The notes under the pieces: generated by a model
What the model was told of the DNA's origin: nothing
The model's database searches: none
What the model saw: the letters and a program-made list of their open reading frames with translations, nothing else
Made by a program: the position numbers and the translations under genes
In this document: positions 38,901 through 52,012 of the stretch, piece by piece
Numbering within the stretch: the stretch's first letter is position 1
How the letters are laid out: every line of letters begins with the position of its first letter
NCBI GenBank assembly: GCA_947846985.1
Contig: CANTUZ010000007.1
Span: 28,152,355-28,216,354 of the forward strand
Reading direction: 5' to 3'
DNA length: 64,000 bases
Source of the DNA: Fratercula arctica
Taxonomy: Eukaryota > Chordata > Aves > Charadriiformes > Alcidae

Positions 38901-40819
38901 TTTAGTCTCAGGTTTCAGATTGAAATGATGGGGGAAGTTGCATCTGAAATGCAACTTGCTTGGACTTGGTCCTGATCATATTTAATGTTTTCACTGAGGA
39001 ACTTCATGAAAAATTGAGAGTGCGCTAATGAAATTTTCCATTTACACAAGTTTAGGTGGTATAGTCAGTAAAGAGGAGGATTAGAGTGTTATATGAGAAG
39101 AATTTAATGACTGAGATGTAGGGTAATAAAGTTAGGATACGATTGTACAAAACTTCTAACTCGTATGCTTGAGGAGGAATGCAAGAATTCTGCGGTACAG
39201 AAGATGCTTCTCAGTTCCCCAAATTCAGACTGAGGTCTCCTTGGCAAACCTGTATCAGTCAGATGCCCTGCTATTACAGATGTACCAGTGGGTGATCAGA
39301 CAGTGGTTTCTTTTGACTAATTGCTGAGCCAATGTTGAGAGAAGAGTAAAGCAAATCCTGAACAGCTTGCAGAAAAGCACAAGTAGAGTGAAAAGTGACT
39401 GTGGTGTGAATTCAGCAAACAGCAACTCCGTTTCAGGTCTCTCTGAGTCTGCAGTCAGTGGCAGAAGCCTGATCAGTTTCCCCAAGGGCTGGTGGTGTCC
39501 CTACCCCCTCATTCCTACCACTTCCCCTGTCCTGGCACTAACAACTTGCTATCTGTGGGGTGAGCCGGCTTCAGTCAACTGACCTGGTTAAAACTGACCC
39601 AACAAAAGAAAGAGCAGAGTCGTTTTCAGCCAGTTCAGTTGTCTAACTCGGGTTCCCACATCAACCAAGAGTGCTCTTGCTGGCATGGCACAGCCAGGGA
39701 GGCTGAGCAATGTGACATGGCTTTTGGTAACCATAGGTTTGCTCTGGATTAAAGTGACTGTGTTACCAGGGTGCAAGCAAAGACTTTGTATCAGCTTTTG
39801 TACACTAATCAGAGGTTTGCACTAAGCCTAATGCTAACTGAATGAGTATATTGGGGTATGTTGTCACACTACTGCCACCTTTCACACTGGAAGACAGTGT
39901 TACATTGGGACTCCTTTTCCAGATTACTACATACAGTTTATATATAGCTTATATTTGGTGGAGTTGTGTATTTATACTTCATTGTACCGTACATATGGTA
40001 TTTTTAGTCCTATAAAGCTTCCAAATAGGGATTTAATGATTTTTGTATATCACACCTTTTATTGTCCTGGATTCAGCATGATGTAAATACCATGGGGCTC
40101 TCTGAGCCCAGTGCTGTGACACACAGCTTTGAGACAGGGTGCACTTGCAAGTTGAGTTTTTACTGCTTAATCTTCCCTTGGGTAGAAGAAAGAAGACTCA
40201 GGGGGGAATAAGGAGAAAGGATGACAGAGGCTCAGGCTGAAATTTGGCCGGGACACCTTAACAACCTTAACAACAGGGTTGCATGGGAGTTTGTAATTCC
40301 TGAGAACAGAAGGGTCTAGTTTTTATATTTTGCTTAAAAGACAATGCCTTTGGTATGTTATGGCCTCTTAACACTGTGTGGCATTATCATTACTAACTTA
40401 GAAATAAGAATGTCACAAATGAGATCGCTGTCACTTACTAAATATTTCATAACAGATCCTCAGGGAGTCCAGAAAATCAGAATTTAGTAGCATCTTTGAA
40501 CTCTCTCGAAGCAAACTGGTAATAACAGTTCAAATGCTGCACCCAAAAATCCCAAAACACAGTAAGAGACACTTTCTGCCTTCCAGAATACCCTCAAAGT
40601 GTGGTGAAACCTGGGGGGAAGAAGGGGAGTGTGATTAGACCTCACGTCCTTCAAATGATCACGTGAACTTTTCCTCTTTTTTTAAGAGAATATGCCAAAG
40701 GGAGACCAAAGACTTGTAATTTCTTCACTGCGTTTCATTATAACACAGAATAATAAAGCAACTCTTTCGAAGGAGAAAACACAGATGTTGTGAGAGAAGA
40801 TAAATGAAAGGCCAAAAAG
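35901..40819. other. Non-coding stretch, no gene seen
   Basis: No supportable gene. The 125- and 114-codon frames at 37181-37610 overlap on opposite strands and look like chance. Small local duplications occur at 38876-38906 (CTTTGGTTTAGT twice, 19-base period) and 40256-40273. Confidence 0.6.
40256..40273. repeat. Perfect 9-bp tandem duplication (CCTTAACAA)
   Basis: Two perfect head-to-tail copies of CCTTAACAA, followed by CAGGG. A replication-slippage product. Confidence 0.9.
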
Positions 40820-41165
40820 CAAATGTACTCCATATCTGTCAAGCCAGGATGTCCTCCAGGCTTTCTTTGTAGCCCAGCAATTTTCCCTGTCCTGCTGTGT
40901 GCCACGGGCGCAGGATCTCCTCATGGCTTCCTGGGAGGAGGGATGCTTTCCTCCACTTCTGAGCCTTGGCTCGATATCGAGCTCTTCCCTGTCTCAGCAT
41001 TCAGGCTGCCATGGTTTTCTGGGTCCCAGCCCTTCCTGGGGCTTAGACTGCAGGTGCTGGGGTTGAGCAGCAGCCCAGGAGCTGAGCTTGACTGCCCAGG
41101 AGTGAAGCCCACCAGGGGTCCCATGGGGACGGTAAGCAGAGCCTTCCTCCCCTCACTTACTCACC
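40820..41165. other. GC-richer patch with a 131-codon + frame (not called a gene)
   Basis: This patch is markedly richer in G and C than its flanks and carries an open + frame from 40823 to 41218 with a Leu/Gly/Pro/Ser-rich, low-information product. A 67-codon frame lies opposite it. CCCAGGAG recurs around 41070-41102. The frame has no recognised domain and no clear splice context. A decayed repeat, a regulatory patch or an unrecognised exon are the options. Confidence 0.4.
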
Positions 41166-43392
41166 AACATGGCATGTGGGTCCGTTCAGAGTCTAGTATC
41201 TTAACAGACCCAAAGTAGGTCCAGAATAGTAACAAATGTAGAGATAAAGTCCCATATAGAATTTTCATAAGTGACTGCAAAGATGGTGACAATAATGAAA
41301 GGATGAGGCGTGAGTCTGGAGAAGACGTTTCCACGTATGATTTCTTCATCCATTAAGAAAAACTGAAATTAAAGCATCCTGGGAGAAATTAAATTACTTC
41401 CAAGAAAATATTCTGAAATACCGGAGGGGAAATATTTGGATTGCACTGTAGATAATGGGCATTTGCTGCACAGACCAAGGATTTTGAGTCTATGCTCTTT
41501 CTAGTACATAAACTCAAATGGAGAAGTCTTCCGCTCCAGTGCTGTGCAGAGCTTGTGTCCATTCCCAAACCAAAATGTTAAGACTTTAATAAGCAGTGGT
41601 AAAGCTCAAAAGCACATTTGCTATCACTGGAGATAAGTACACTTCTGCAATATTTTGAAAATTATTTCGTTTTATTTTATTAAGCTGTTTGACCTGAAGG
41701 AACTGTGTCTCTGAAAGCTTGTCTGCTTCTCCTAGCTGCATCATTTGGTTTAATGAAGTACATTACCTCTCCTTGCAAACCCTGCTTCTCTGAGGTTACT
41801 TGGCCGAAAAAAATAAAAAAGGGAATAGAAAGACAAGGAAATCCTAAATTTCATTGGGACTGCTACTCTTTTGCTAGTTGTTCATTGCCTTAGGGCTGAA
41901 TTTTAATGTACTTTTAAATGATCAGAAATAAAGCTTTTTAATTGTCATTAAAACAATTATAGCAGGATGACTTAACAGTTTGGTCAAAATTACGATGTTT
42001 AGAAAAGCCAGTTTCCAGCAAAGGCAGTGGAGGTCCTGCCTTGAGTAAGACCATAGGGGAAGGGGGGAAGTGTAAAGGGGCTTCTTCCAAGGTCTTTGGG
42101 TGGAAGGTTTAACTTCAGCATGGTGGGCAGGAAGAAGGAGCAGATTTTCAGAAATGTTCTGCATTCTGGGTGCCAGTCCATTTTGAAAAAACGTCAAGAA
42201 GGTATTACTGGAGGTCCAGCCTCGGTTGTGTGTTCAGAGCATTTTAATATCTGAGCTATGCTAAGAATTATTAACCCTAAATGACTTGAAATGACTTTCA
42301 GCTGGACAGATTAAAAGTACATTTCCCAGAAAGCTGGGAGTAGTGAAATAGCCTGTTTTATTTCTAGCCATGTCGGCGCGGCACTGAATTTGTGATTATG
42401 ACTGGAAGTTACTGGCTTGCATTGGCCTCGTCATTAAAGTCTGACCCTACGGTTGGAATATGAACTAATGAACCAATTCCAGACTGTATTTAAGTCTGCT
42501 TCTTGTGAGAAGACGTGCATATTTCTTCTCCCGTAGTTGCTCTCTGGAGCCAAGAAGGGTGAAGTTCTTGAGCACTGACAGATTGTGCTTTGTCCTTTGA
42601 GTGCTTAGGATGGAAGCACATAGACGTCTCTCAGAGTGCAACCTTCCATTTTGATGAATCCATGCTGATCTTTCCATTTGGGTATAGATTTTTGATTTGT
42701 TTGAATGTGTTCTCACACTAATAGAATACATGCTATGTGATCTAAATTTCCCAGTCTCCTGTGACCTGGGCATTGATAAGCGCTGTGTGGAATAAAAGAT
42801 CCCTGCTTCCATTTGGAGAACAAACTGTGGGAAAAAAAACAACAACACAACAGGGTGCTTTGGGATTGTTAATTATTAACATTTTTAATTATTTTTTTAA
42901 ATTATTTACTCACTGCCATAATAGCAGCAATGTCCTTATATGGATCAAGCGTGGCTGTAGGGGATTTAGAATGTGCTTGGTTTTGCTTTTGAGCTTGACA
43001 GCCATTTCTCACTTTTCGTAATAATGACAGTTAGCTAGGGAAAACGAGGAATATTAATAGATTTTGAGAGTGCTGTGTTTCTAGAGTAAAGACAGAAAAT
43101 GCCTTAGCCAGGAATAAGAAAAGAATGGAAGAAAGGATTGTTCCTGTTTCCTGGTTTCTGGTTCATTCTTGTTTGCAGTCTTTTATTTATACTGTTTTTC
43201 TAAAAGTAAATGTAATAAAAGAAAAAGTCTCCATCGTGATTTATTCTTGCAATTTTCCTAGGCTTGTAGGATTACACCCTCCTCCCTCTCCTTCTCCTTG
43301 CAATAACCAGCCGCTGTAAATCCAACTATACAACCTCTGAAAATAAAGGGTTTTGCAGAGGAGAACTGAATCAACCTTAAACTTGCATGTTC

Positions 43393-43410
43393 AAAAAAAA
43401 AAAAAAAAAA
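43393..43410. repeat. Poly-A tract (18 A)
   Basis: Eighteen uninterrupted A after GCATGTTC. AATAAAGGG occurs about 50 bases upstream (near 43340), so a poly-adenylated retrocopy on the + strand is conceivable. No body was recognised. Confidence 0.9.
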
Positions 43411-44734
43411 TACAGTCTGAGAAGTGTGGGGCTAGTGAAGCTCTGGAAGTGTTTGTAGCATGTTATTGCTAGGCTAGATCTGTCTGAATGTGCTGCAAAG
43501 TAGAGACCGGCGCTTGGAGCTGATTGTTCTCTTTAGAAAGCGATGAATTTCCCTGAAAGTGCTCAGAGTTTTTGGATAGTTTTTTCACATTTTTACTTTC
43601 ATCTTGGATTTTTCTTTTTTTTTGTTTTAATGTTGAACTTGTATCTGCACTTCATCTGACAGACAAGAGACGGTAGCCCATTTTTTGAAATGTGTTTGCC
43701 GCTACCCAAATATGTCTTTGACAAGCCCGATAGTTGTGTATTCATCTTATTTCTACTGCAGCACGTAAATCCAGCACTAATATTACATTTATCTTTTTCT
43801 TCCTTTGTTCTTTTTCTTGTTAAAAAGAAGAGTTGTTGTGTAAAGATACAGTACACGCACTACAGATACTGTGATGTGGTGACACTTGTCATTTTTCAGT
43901 GAATAGATAAGTGGAGTTAGAATGAAAATTTCTAGAAACATTTTTTTGTTCTCTTTCACATAGGTTAGTTTTAAAAAATGTTAATTAGTTTTTTTGTTTG
44001 GCACTACTGGAGTACCAAAAGGCACTTACTGAAAATCACTTTAACGAACAGAGTTCTGATAAGGTAGTAACTGGTCTAGATTATTTAATGGGTTTAAAGT
44101 GTGTACCTTCTGACAGGCTTGGGGGCAGGGGCAGTTTTTTATAACTCAGAAGTACTGCGTTTTTACCAAAATAGCCTGAATCTGCTTCCTCTTTTGTTAT
44201 AAATTTACAGTGTAAAACTGGTATGAACAAACAGAAAATGAGAATATGTGGTGCTCTTCAGCGGGGTTCAAGTGAATGTATGGGGCTGCTAACATCTACC
44301 TAAGTGAAGCCAATATTTTCATGCTGTGGCTGAGGACTGAATGTAGCATTCATTAGAGACTGTTAGTAAAATTTGGAACCTCTAAAATACCATTTTAAAT
44401 CATCCCCACGTTCACAGAAGCTATGATTATTTTACAGTTATTCAGCCTGAGGTGCAGGAAGTGGTTCATCTAATTCTTTTTAATAGAAAAGTGCGCCTGC
44501 CACAAAACCACAAATTGGCTAACGCTGTTTGACAGTGATAAAGAAGCAATTGCGTAGATCATGAAGAATAAACTCATTGCTCACCTTGAAAGAATATCCT
44601 TAGGAAGAGGGCTAGGCACGTCAGTGGGAAAGCTGCTACCAGTAACCACTTTATACCTGAGACAAGGCTAAGTAACCCATTTTGTTTGGGTGGTCTAAAT
44701 CAGGAAATGATAGGGCTACTAGCATTGGAAAGGG

Positions 44735-44767
44735 TTTCTTTCTTTCTTTCTTTTTTTTTTTTTTTTT
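44735..44767. repeat. (TTTC)n microsatellite running into poly-T
   Basis: About four TTTC units (to 44750) are followed by 17 T at 44751-44767. Pyrimidine-only on the + strand. Confidence 0.9.
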
Positions 44768-45754
44768 AATAATATTAAGAAGGTTTGCTGCTAAAAATAT
44801 TCTGATGAGCAATTGAAGTAGTTTCTGAATTCTGCTGTACAATTAGCATTTGTTAATGGTTGCACTAAACATCCCTCTCAGGATTTTTTTCCAGTTCCTG
44901 AACTGGTGAATCCAGACAGGAGTTAAAAGCAGGACTGATTACTTTATTTCTTACCAATATCTGCTAATGTTTTTTTTCAAGATAAACTGGATTATTATTT
45001 TTTTTTTTACCGGCTTGGAATTCCTTTCCACTGGTAATTTCGTGGCATGATGCAGATACTCTTTGAAAGACTGGGAAAAGTAAGTGACATCTGATTTTCT
45101 GTAGAGGATGCAGAATGGATCAGATGTGTTGGCAAGGTCTGAGAAAAATGTATCGGTAGCGTGCCGTGGCGCTTTCCTAAAGTTTGTGTATGGTATTGAC
45201 TCAGTACAGCTAAATAGGACCCATTTAATAGCAGTCAGAAGAGAAACACAAGAGCTGGAAAGGACTTCTAGCCGTTGAGTTGGTGTATTTAATAAGATGC
45301 TTTTCAGACAAGAACAGAAGCTGGTACCTCCTTGCACTTTCTGTGGCCTCCCGTCATTCCTTTCCCATCATGTATAGGAGGGACTGTGCGCCGGGACTTC
45401 TGAGCCACCAGCTTTGGCTTCCTTGTCACCTTCATTGCAGAGAAGGGTTTGTTGCTGTTTTGTTTTGACTGCACTGGGCTTTGTCTTATAGATCAGGATT
45501 GCGTCTTCAATAATTCTTACTAGTAATGTCACAAAAATTTTGTAGGAGCCAGTAAACACGTCTCTTATCTGGCAGTATGGTGTCACACATGACCCAAGTG
45601 TTTTTATATTGATGTAGGATGTCAGGACAATTACAAGAAAACCTGAGCCATTCCCCATTGGTCCTCCAGCCCCCCTGCTCCCCCACCCCAAAAAGGCAGC
45701 AAGTGATCTCTTTTTGTAAATGCTGGGATTTTTCTGCACATTTCTGAAAAGAAG

Positions 45755-45769
45755 AAAAAAAAAAAAAAA
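45755..45769. repeat. Poly-A tract (15 A)
   Basis: Fifteen A preceded by GAAAAGAAG, making a 24-base all-purine stretch followed by GGAG. Confidence 0.9.
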
Positions 45770-45964
45770 GGAGATTTGTGTCCTAATGTGCCATTAATAT
45801 TATGAGGAACTCGGCACATTGTATGGTTCCCATTTCAAGTCTTTAGCCTTGGCTGGCATACTCTTATAGTAGCATTCATGATCTGTTTCTGTGTTGTGTA
45901 CTCATATACTCTTAAGAGCAGAGAAATATGTTTTTCCTGGTAAAATTTTATGATATGGTGTGTT

Positions 45965-45985
45965 AAAAAAAAAAAAAAAAAAAAA
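45965..45985. repeat. Poly-A tract (21 A)
   Basis: Twenty-one uninterrupted A between GTGTGTT and GCACTG. No AATAAA lies immediately upstream and no retrocopy body is recognised. Confidence 0.95.
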
Positions 45986-46923
45986 GCACTGTAGTTTTTC
46001 CAGAGTGAGTCTTTGCATTGTAGTGGGCCCTCCTTTGGGGGAGAAACCTGAGTAGAGTTACCAAATGGAAGAAAGCAGAGAAAACCATGTGAGGACCCAT
46101 TGTGGCACATGGCTGACATAAAGGCAATGTAAAGCTTTACTCATTTTTTTAAATACCTTTTCTGAAATGTTTTATCCCTCGTCTGCAGCTAAAATATTGT
46201 AGAAATTACTTAGTGTTTGGGAAAACTTTGCTAGACTTCAATTGCACTGAAATTTGTTACTGTTAAAATGTACTCTCAGTAACTATTCTGTTCCTCGTTA
46301 TTTCTTTGAAAACACTTTTCCTTTTTGAGGTCCAAGTGCTGGAATCAGTAAAAATTTAACACTATTTGCAATTGTAAATTTGGCTGCAATTTGGTTTTAT
46401 CCTGGTAGTCAGGAGCTGCAGAATGAAAACATCCTTTACTTGTCACTAAGGGATTCAGACAGCTTTTAGTTTCCATGATCATTGTTAATTTAGAGAGAGA
46501 GAGATGGAGTTTTCACAGGTAAGTGATTTGAAAGGTTAACAACAGAAATAGATCTGGCTGTCAGACCTGTTGTGTCTGAATTGCATGCAGTATTTCAGTT
46601 AAATGAACTGTCATAAAATATTAAGTTTTCTTTATTGTGGCACACTGATTCAGAGGAGCTGTAGTTAGTGACTGTGCTCTGCTAGGAGGTGTGCTTCCTG
46701 CCCCATCTCGATGTCGCTCCATAGAGTGGTGTGGTGGGGTCCAGACATTGGGTGGAAGGGCTATTGCAAGAAGGATGATCTAAGCAGTGGGCTTGTCTCA
46801 TGAAGAATATGGACATCAAGAAGCCCAGGGAATGATTTCTGCGGGGCAACGTACTGCAGAGAAGAAGGTAGCTCAATGTTGAACTGACTTAGTGCAAAGT
46901 ATTTTGCTTCAAGAATGCACCAC

Positions 46924-46942
46924 TTTTTTTTTTTTTTTTTTT
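46924..46942. repeat. Poly-T tract (19 T)
   Basis: Nineteen uninterrupted T between CACCAC and ATGTAAAA. A plain homopolymer. Confidence 0.95.
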
Positions 46943-47283
46943 ATGTAAAATATTGAAATTTTAATGTTTTGTCTTCTCTAAATACGTTTCAGAACACTGA
47001 TGGTGAAAAGTAGTCCACTACTGAAATGTTAGAATTTCTCATGGGACAAACGTTTTCTTATTTCCTTAATTCTGTTCCTTATGCTTTTTACGTAATTAAG
47101 TTGTAAGATACCCCTTATGTTTTGTGCCTATTGTAAAAGAGGAAAGTAAAATGACCTGAATGGCATCAATACAGCATATTAGGCAGAAGCTAGGATTTAC
47201 TGACTAGAGCTGGTTAGTAAACAAGATTTCAACATAGCAGGAAATTCTGCTCCCGGTGGTTGTTCCTACTTTAGGAAAAGTGC

Positions 47284-47313
47284 GGTACAGCTGAATATAT
47301 GGTACAGCTGAAT
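47284..47313. repeat. 13-bp direct repeat, 17-base period
   Basis: GGTACAGCTGAAT occurs at 47284-47296 and again at 47301-47313, separated by ATAT. A short local duplication. Confidence 0.9.
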
Positions 47314-47934
47314 GAAACCAAAGATATTTTCAGCCAGGCAGTGGATGCTACCATCCTCGAAGTGTGCTGCAGTTTTCCATCCCTCTCAATAACACTCCTG
47401 AACTAGACTATTGGCCACCAAAGGGGTGGGTTCTGCAGTGCACAACCTCTGTGATTTACACTTTCTTCTACTTATCGCTTTTCTTTTTTATTTCAGCAAT
47501 TTGGAACACCTGGCTCATTTTATGTTGTTTTTTTAACATAACTGTATAAACTCTGGCAAAGTTGAATGGTCAGATTCTCCTCTCTGATGGCATAGACTGT
47601 GTTGATTAGGGCAGTAGCACATCCCTTACATATCCACTGCAGACACCAGAAAAAGCTGCATCTTCTGGGAATTCGGTCAGCTACCCTTTGTGCTGGGTTG
47701 CTCTGGTGTAACCCAGTGGAACCCTTGTGTACTGCGCCATCCTGATTCTTTTTGGAGAAGAAAAACATCAGGGTTGGAACCAGGTTTGGAAGTTTCATCT
47801 CCTCTCAGGATGTTCCTGAGAAAGAGATGTATATTTTCATTATCTTGTCCTTTGTGGACTGAGACCATCAGGCTTGCAGAGGTGCTGCCTTCTCAGCAAC
47901 CAAGTGAAAGAATATTGAAAATGTGAGGAGCCTA

Positions 47935-47995
47935 AACATAATAAAATTTAAAACATAATAAAATTTATAACATAATAAAATTTATAACATAATAC
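47935..47995. repeat. 17-bp minisatellite, about 3.6 copies
   Basis: The unit AACATAATAAAATTTAT starts at 47935, 47952, 47969 and 47986, the last copy being partial. Copies differ by at most one or two bases, so the array is fairly recent. The unit contains AATAAA, giving several poly-A-signal-like words in tandem, probably by coincidence. The array is likely to vary in copy number between individuals. Confidence 0.95.
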
Positions 47996-50900
47996 AGCCA
48001 CCATGTTTGAAAAGCATAATCTGGGTGGGGAAAATGTTGTCCTCCCTGCATGGCCAGTCAGCTCATTTGTCACTCCTGGCTTGGATGTTTCGTCAGAGCC
48101 TCATTGGTTTTATTATGGCTCCCTTCTAACGCTGTCAGATTCTGAGAGCTTGGAGAGTTTTCTATGCAGAAGCCCCAACAATCTTCAGGCAATTTTCACT
48201 TCTAGGTATTAGCATGCTGTCCAACTCAGAAATCCAAAGGTCCCTGAAAGAGCGAGGTTCTGGAGACTATGATGTGACAGATAACCAAAGTCTGGTTCCT
48301 TGTTCTTACATTCTTCACTGTATTCCAAAGGGAATGAAACTGTGTCTCGTCTTACCCCCAAGAGGAAGATAAAATCAAAGAAAGAGAAGAGGCCATGGTG
48401 CTTTGGTACTTACGGTACCACACTGTGTTCAACGCTGTCATGAACAGGGATAGGACTTAGAGACCCTGCAAGAAGTCCGCCCTTCTTAAAGCTATTGCCT
48501 GAATCCTTCCTTTCCTGTAGTCATCAAACAGGATTTCCAGATCTGTTCTTTGCTAATTCAGTGTAACGTCTTGGAGTTTGGGTTTTTTTGATTTGTGTTG
48601 TTTGGGTTGAGTGTTTTGGAAACAAAACACTTCTCACTTTAAGTGTCTCTCGTGGAGTTTTGATTTTATTCTGAAGTCCTGTGCAGGTTGCCGGAAGCAA
48701 AGTATTATCAGAAGGGGTATTCTCATCTGTCTATTCTTGTAACTTCATTGATTGACTCTGTCCTTCAACTGGCCTGGGCACTATAACCGTGTTCCACTTT
48801 CTGCATAATACTTCCTGACATGTTAACAGCAGGTAGGAATCCCAGTATGTGCTTTGTAACTCTGTCTTAAACTTAGTGAAAGTTATTAAACTTCAGATAT
48901 TTGGGGGAAAGCATTTCAGTCACAATGTACTGATATTTTGCAGTGCAATATCAGAAGTTGTGCTATGGTATCCTTAGGCAGAAATACAGAAAGGAGCCTC
49001 ACAGTGGGTGGTAGTTAATATCGTTCCTTCCCTCTCTTGGTCATACATAGCTAGGCCACCTGAAAACAAATCCTACACGTGCATTGTGTGTACTTTTCTT
49101 GTACGCAGGGCTTCAAATCTTCCTGTGCTCACATATATCATGTTCATAGTGTGCTGATGAGTCCCTGGAGCCAGGGATATGGGCTGAGAACAATATTTGC
49201 CCCTGAAGTAAAACATCCATTGAAAAACTGATTTAGGGTTTCAGGACTTGACCTTAGGTATATAGATCTTGCCTTGGTACGGTTAGAGAGCCTGGAACAG
49301 CTGTGCCTGGGGTTTTAAATGAAACAAACCAAGGAACAATCCTTCATAATCCTGCGGTGCAGGGGAATAAATAAGTGGATGTTTGAAGCTGACATTTCTC
49401 CTACCAGGACTTAATATCTGAAGGTTATTTCAGAAATGTTTCCATTTTATCACTAGAAATTTTTGCTTTTTTTGTTCCTTGCTCCTTCCCTTCCCTCACC
49501 CTCCTTCCCACCTGAGGGACAGGCATATATGAATAGTATCATTCATAAGTGTTTCACCAGAATTCATTAGAGTGAGGCTGAAGGTTTCATTATTCTTTAA
49601 GGGTGCATTAATAAAACTACTGTACGCTTGGGTTTTTTAATACTATACGAATTATTCTGACAGTCAGCTTGCAAAGCCAACATATCAATCATCAAATTAA
49701 AAATGTAGTAATACAAATTAATGTGATTCAGGAGCTGTAGAACATGTGGAACAATATGGTCTCTGTTTGGAAACTAATACAGATCTGTCCTTCAAATGAG
49801 AAAAGATAGCAAGCAGAGAAATGCAAAAAATTGCAGTGAATTTATCCAGCACTCCATAAAAACATCTTGTTTCCAGGTATCAGATACTATTATGCATGTT
49901 TTGTCCAGATCTCTATTATCCTTTTAGCAAATATCGTAGTAATCTTTAATGATCAACCATAATATTTATTTGCAGGATAAGGTGTCATTTGAGAATTGCC
50001 TGACACGGTGCTTACATCTAAGGAGGAGGCAGCAGCACAGAAAAATTGAAACAGATGTCCCCACAATTACTGCTTTTGTTTTCATGACAGAAGATGCAAA
50101 AAAACCATACTGCTAACTCACTACTTCATGAAGTAATGCCTCACACAAGGTTGCATCAGCCCTGGAAGCCTCATCTACCCTGCCCTTGAGGCTTCTGGTG
50201 CTCTGGGGAGAGGTACTGTATATGGTCCATTTATGTGAGGAGTGAGAAATTATTTTACCCTTAATAAATGTGAGTGACTAGATGAAGTAGGCAGGACAGC
50301 TTGCTTTTTCACTTCCTCGAGCAGAAAGTTCTTTTTAAGCATCTTTTTTCCTTCCTCTGCTGATTCTGTGAAAACTGTGTGGCTGGGAATAACATGTTGA
50401 ATGTTTGAAGTAGTCCAGTGAATGTGAGATAATGAAGTTGTGGCTAAGGTGCAGGACATTTTCAACGGCAAGCCTTTGCCTTTGGATTTTTCCCCTTTCT
50501 GAATTATGTTTCAGCCAAACTGCTTTAAAGCAGCTTGCCTACACTACAGATAAAACCATGCTATGCATAGCTAGGTCTGATGTGCTTATGCAGTACAGCG
50601 TGCTTACCCCAGTTGTGTCCGCATAGCGTTCGTCCTGGCACATCCAGTGTCAGCCTTGGTGCCTGTCAGCAATAATCCTGTAGAATAGCGAAGACTGTAT
50701 TGGTGAATTCCTGGCCACTCCAGCTGCGGGCTCCCTGCCACCGTGCTTACTGGGGCCAGAACTGCAGACAGTCTTCAGACAGTACCACCCTTTTTAATAT
50801 GTACTCCTCAGTGAAATTCCTGCCTTAATTCTATCGCACAAGCACAGTCAAGAATGCTAGCAGGAGAAAACAGGCTTACAAAAATTGTTCACAGCCAGGA

Positions 50901-52012
50901 CAACATGTTAACAATCCGTTATAGCCTCGCCACTTGCATGACACAAGGTTGTCTGACCTTTGCAGGTTTTGCCACGTACAACCTTATGAACTCGTTAAAA
51001 ATATCTGCGTTCTTAAGATATGAGATGCAACTTATTATTCAGGCTTTCTGCTACCCGCAGATTTAAAATCCCTGGGTATTTCTCATCTCTGGTCCTTTCA
51101 GGGCTGTAATTTTGATGCTGCCAGTGAGGATTGCAGAGGTAAAAGCTGTTTGTTCTTGTTTGCTCCTTATCTGTGCTATGTAAGATGCATGAAATATCAC
51201 GGTGGTGGAATAAAGGCAATAATCGTTTCTAATAATGAAACTGTTCTGAAAGGGAAGACCTAGATTTCTTACCAAGATAGTCTGCTGAAGTATTTGCATA
51301 GTAACTGGGCTATAATTACAGATTCATCTCCTTTATGTCTCTTAGCTCTCAGGCTTAAGTAACCAGATCTTTGGAGCTGTCGCTCTTTTTCCTGGGAGGC
51401 TGGGTGTCAGGCAGCATATGTTAAGGCTGTGTGCAGTGGTACACTGACTGTGAGTAATGAGTGTTGATAAACTGTTTACTGAAGCTGGCTGAAATTCAGG
51501 ATTTATGTTTTGTGGGGCTCCTGATAGTTCAGAAATATTTCAGTTTTTAAGCAGTGGAATGTATTGTTGGGATACCTCACAAATTTTTATGTCTGGGATA
51601 AAAATTAGCTTAACTTTGACTTTTTAAATTTTGTAGGTTTGATTCTGGAATTTTTCATTGGTTTTGTATTTTGTTAGTTTCACAAAACAGCAGTGGCCAC
51701 TGAAAATATACCAGCACAAAATAGTCAATAGTTTCTATTTCTTTTTAATTTAAAAATCATTAACATCAGTTGTTACTTGGGCCCCTCTGATGAAATCTCT
51801 CCTCCAGCCGGGTGTATGATGAAGGAGCTCAGCCCTATGATACCAAGAGGTTGGGTGTTGTGATGTGGTGAAGCACGCACAGTCTCACACTTGTGATACA
51901 GAAGGTGTTGCCAAGCAATGCTGCTGCACAGACCTTTTTATTTTCTTCTCCTTGGTGTACTGGTAAATTTTTAGTCCTGCTAGAAAGAATTCATTAACTT
52001 TGGGCTATGCCA
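47996..52012. other. Non-coding stretch, no gene seen
   Basis: Only frames shorter than 80 codons, none recognisable. A modestly GC-richer spot at 50640-50790 shows no motif. The sequence just before the CR1 (51780-52012) is ordinary unique-looking DNA. Confidence 0.6.

Larger units (their letters stand above)
41166..47934. other. Non-coding stretch rich in poly-A/T tracts, no gene seen
   Basis: This stretch contains several of the window's homopolymers (43393-43410, 44735-44767, 45755-45769, 45965-45985, 46924-46942) but no recognisable gene. The - strand frames of 127 codons (42465-42848) and 128 codons (44951-45337) match nothing I know and lack supporting splice or start context. Confidence 0.6.

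Noticed and set aside
40823..41218. 131-codon + frame in a GC-rich patch
   Set aside because: Low-information Leu/Gly/Pro/Ser-rich product without a domain or splice context, and an overlapping frame on the other strand. The composition explains the open frame.
42465..42848. 127-codon - strand frame
   Set aside because: No recognised motif, no promoter or splice context. Its length is within chance expectation for 64 kb read in six frames.
45251..45287. GCTGGAAAGGACTTCTAGCCGTTGAG, resembling a reverse-strand CR1 3' end
   Set aside because: Only about 30 bases resemble CR1, and the expected adjoining CR1 sequence to the right is absent. It could be a very decayed copy but cannot be supported.
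44951..45337. 128-codon - strand frame
   Set aside because: No recognised family. The frame ends in the translation of a poly-T region (lysine/isoleucine-rich tail) and has no start or splice support.
48428..48439. TTCAACGCTGTC, identical to part of the miR-181 mature sequence
   Set aside because: The match stops after 12 bases, the following bases do not continue the miRNA, and no matching hairpin arm lies nearby.
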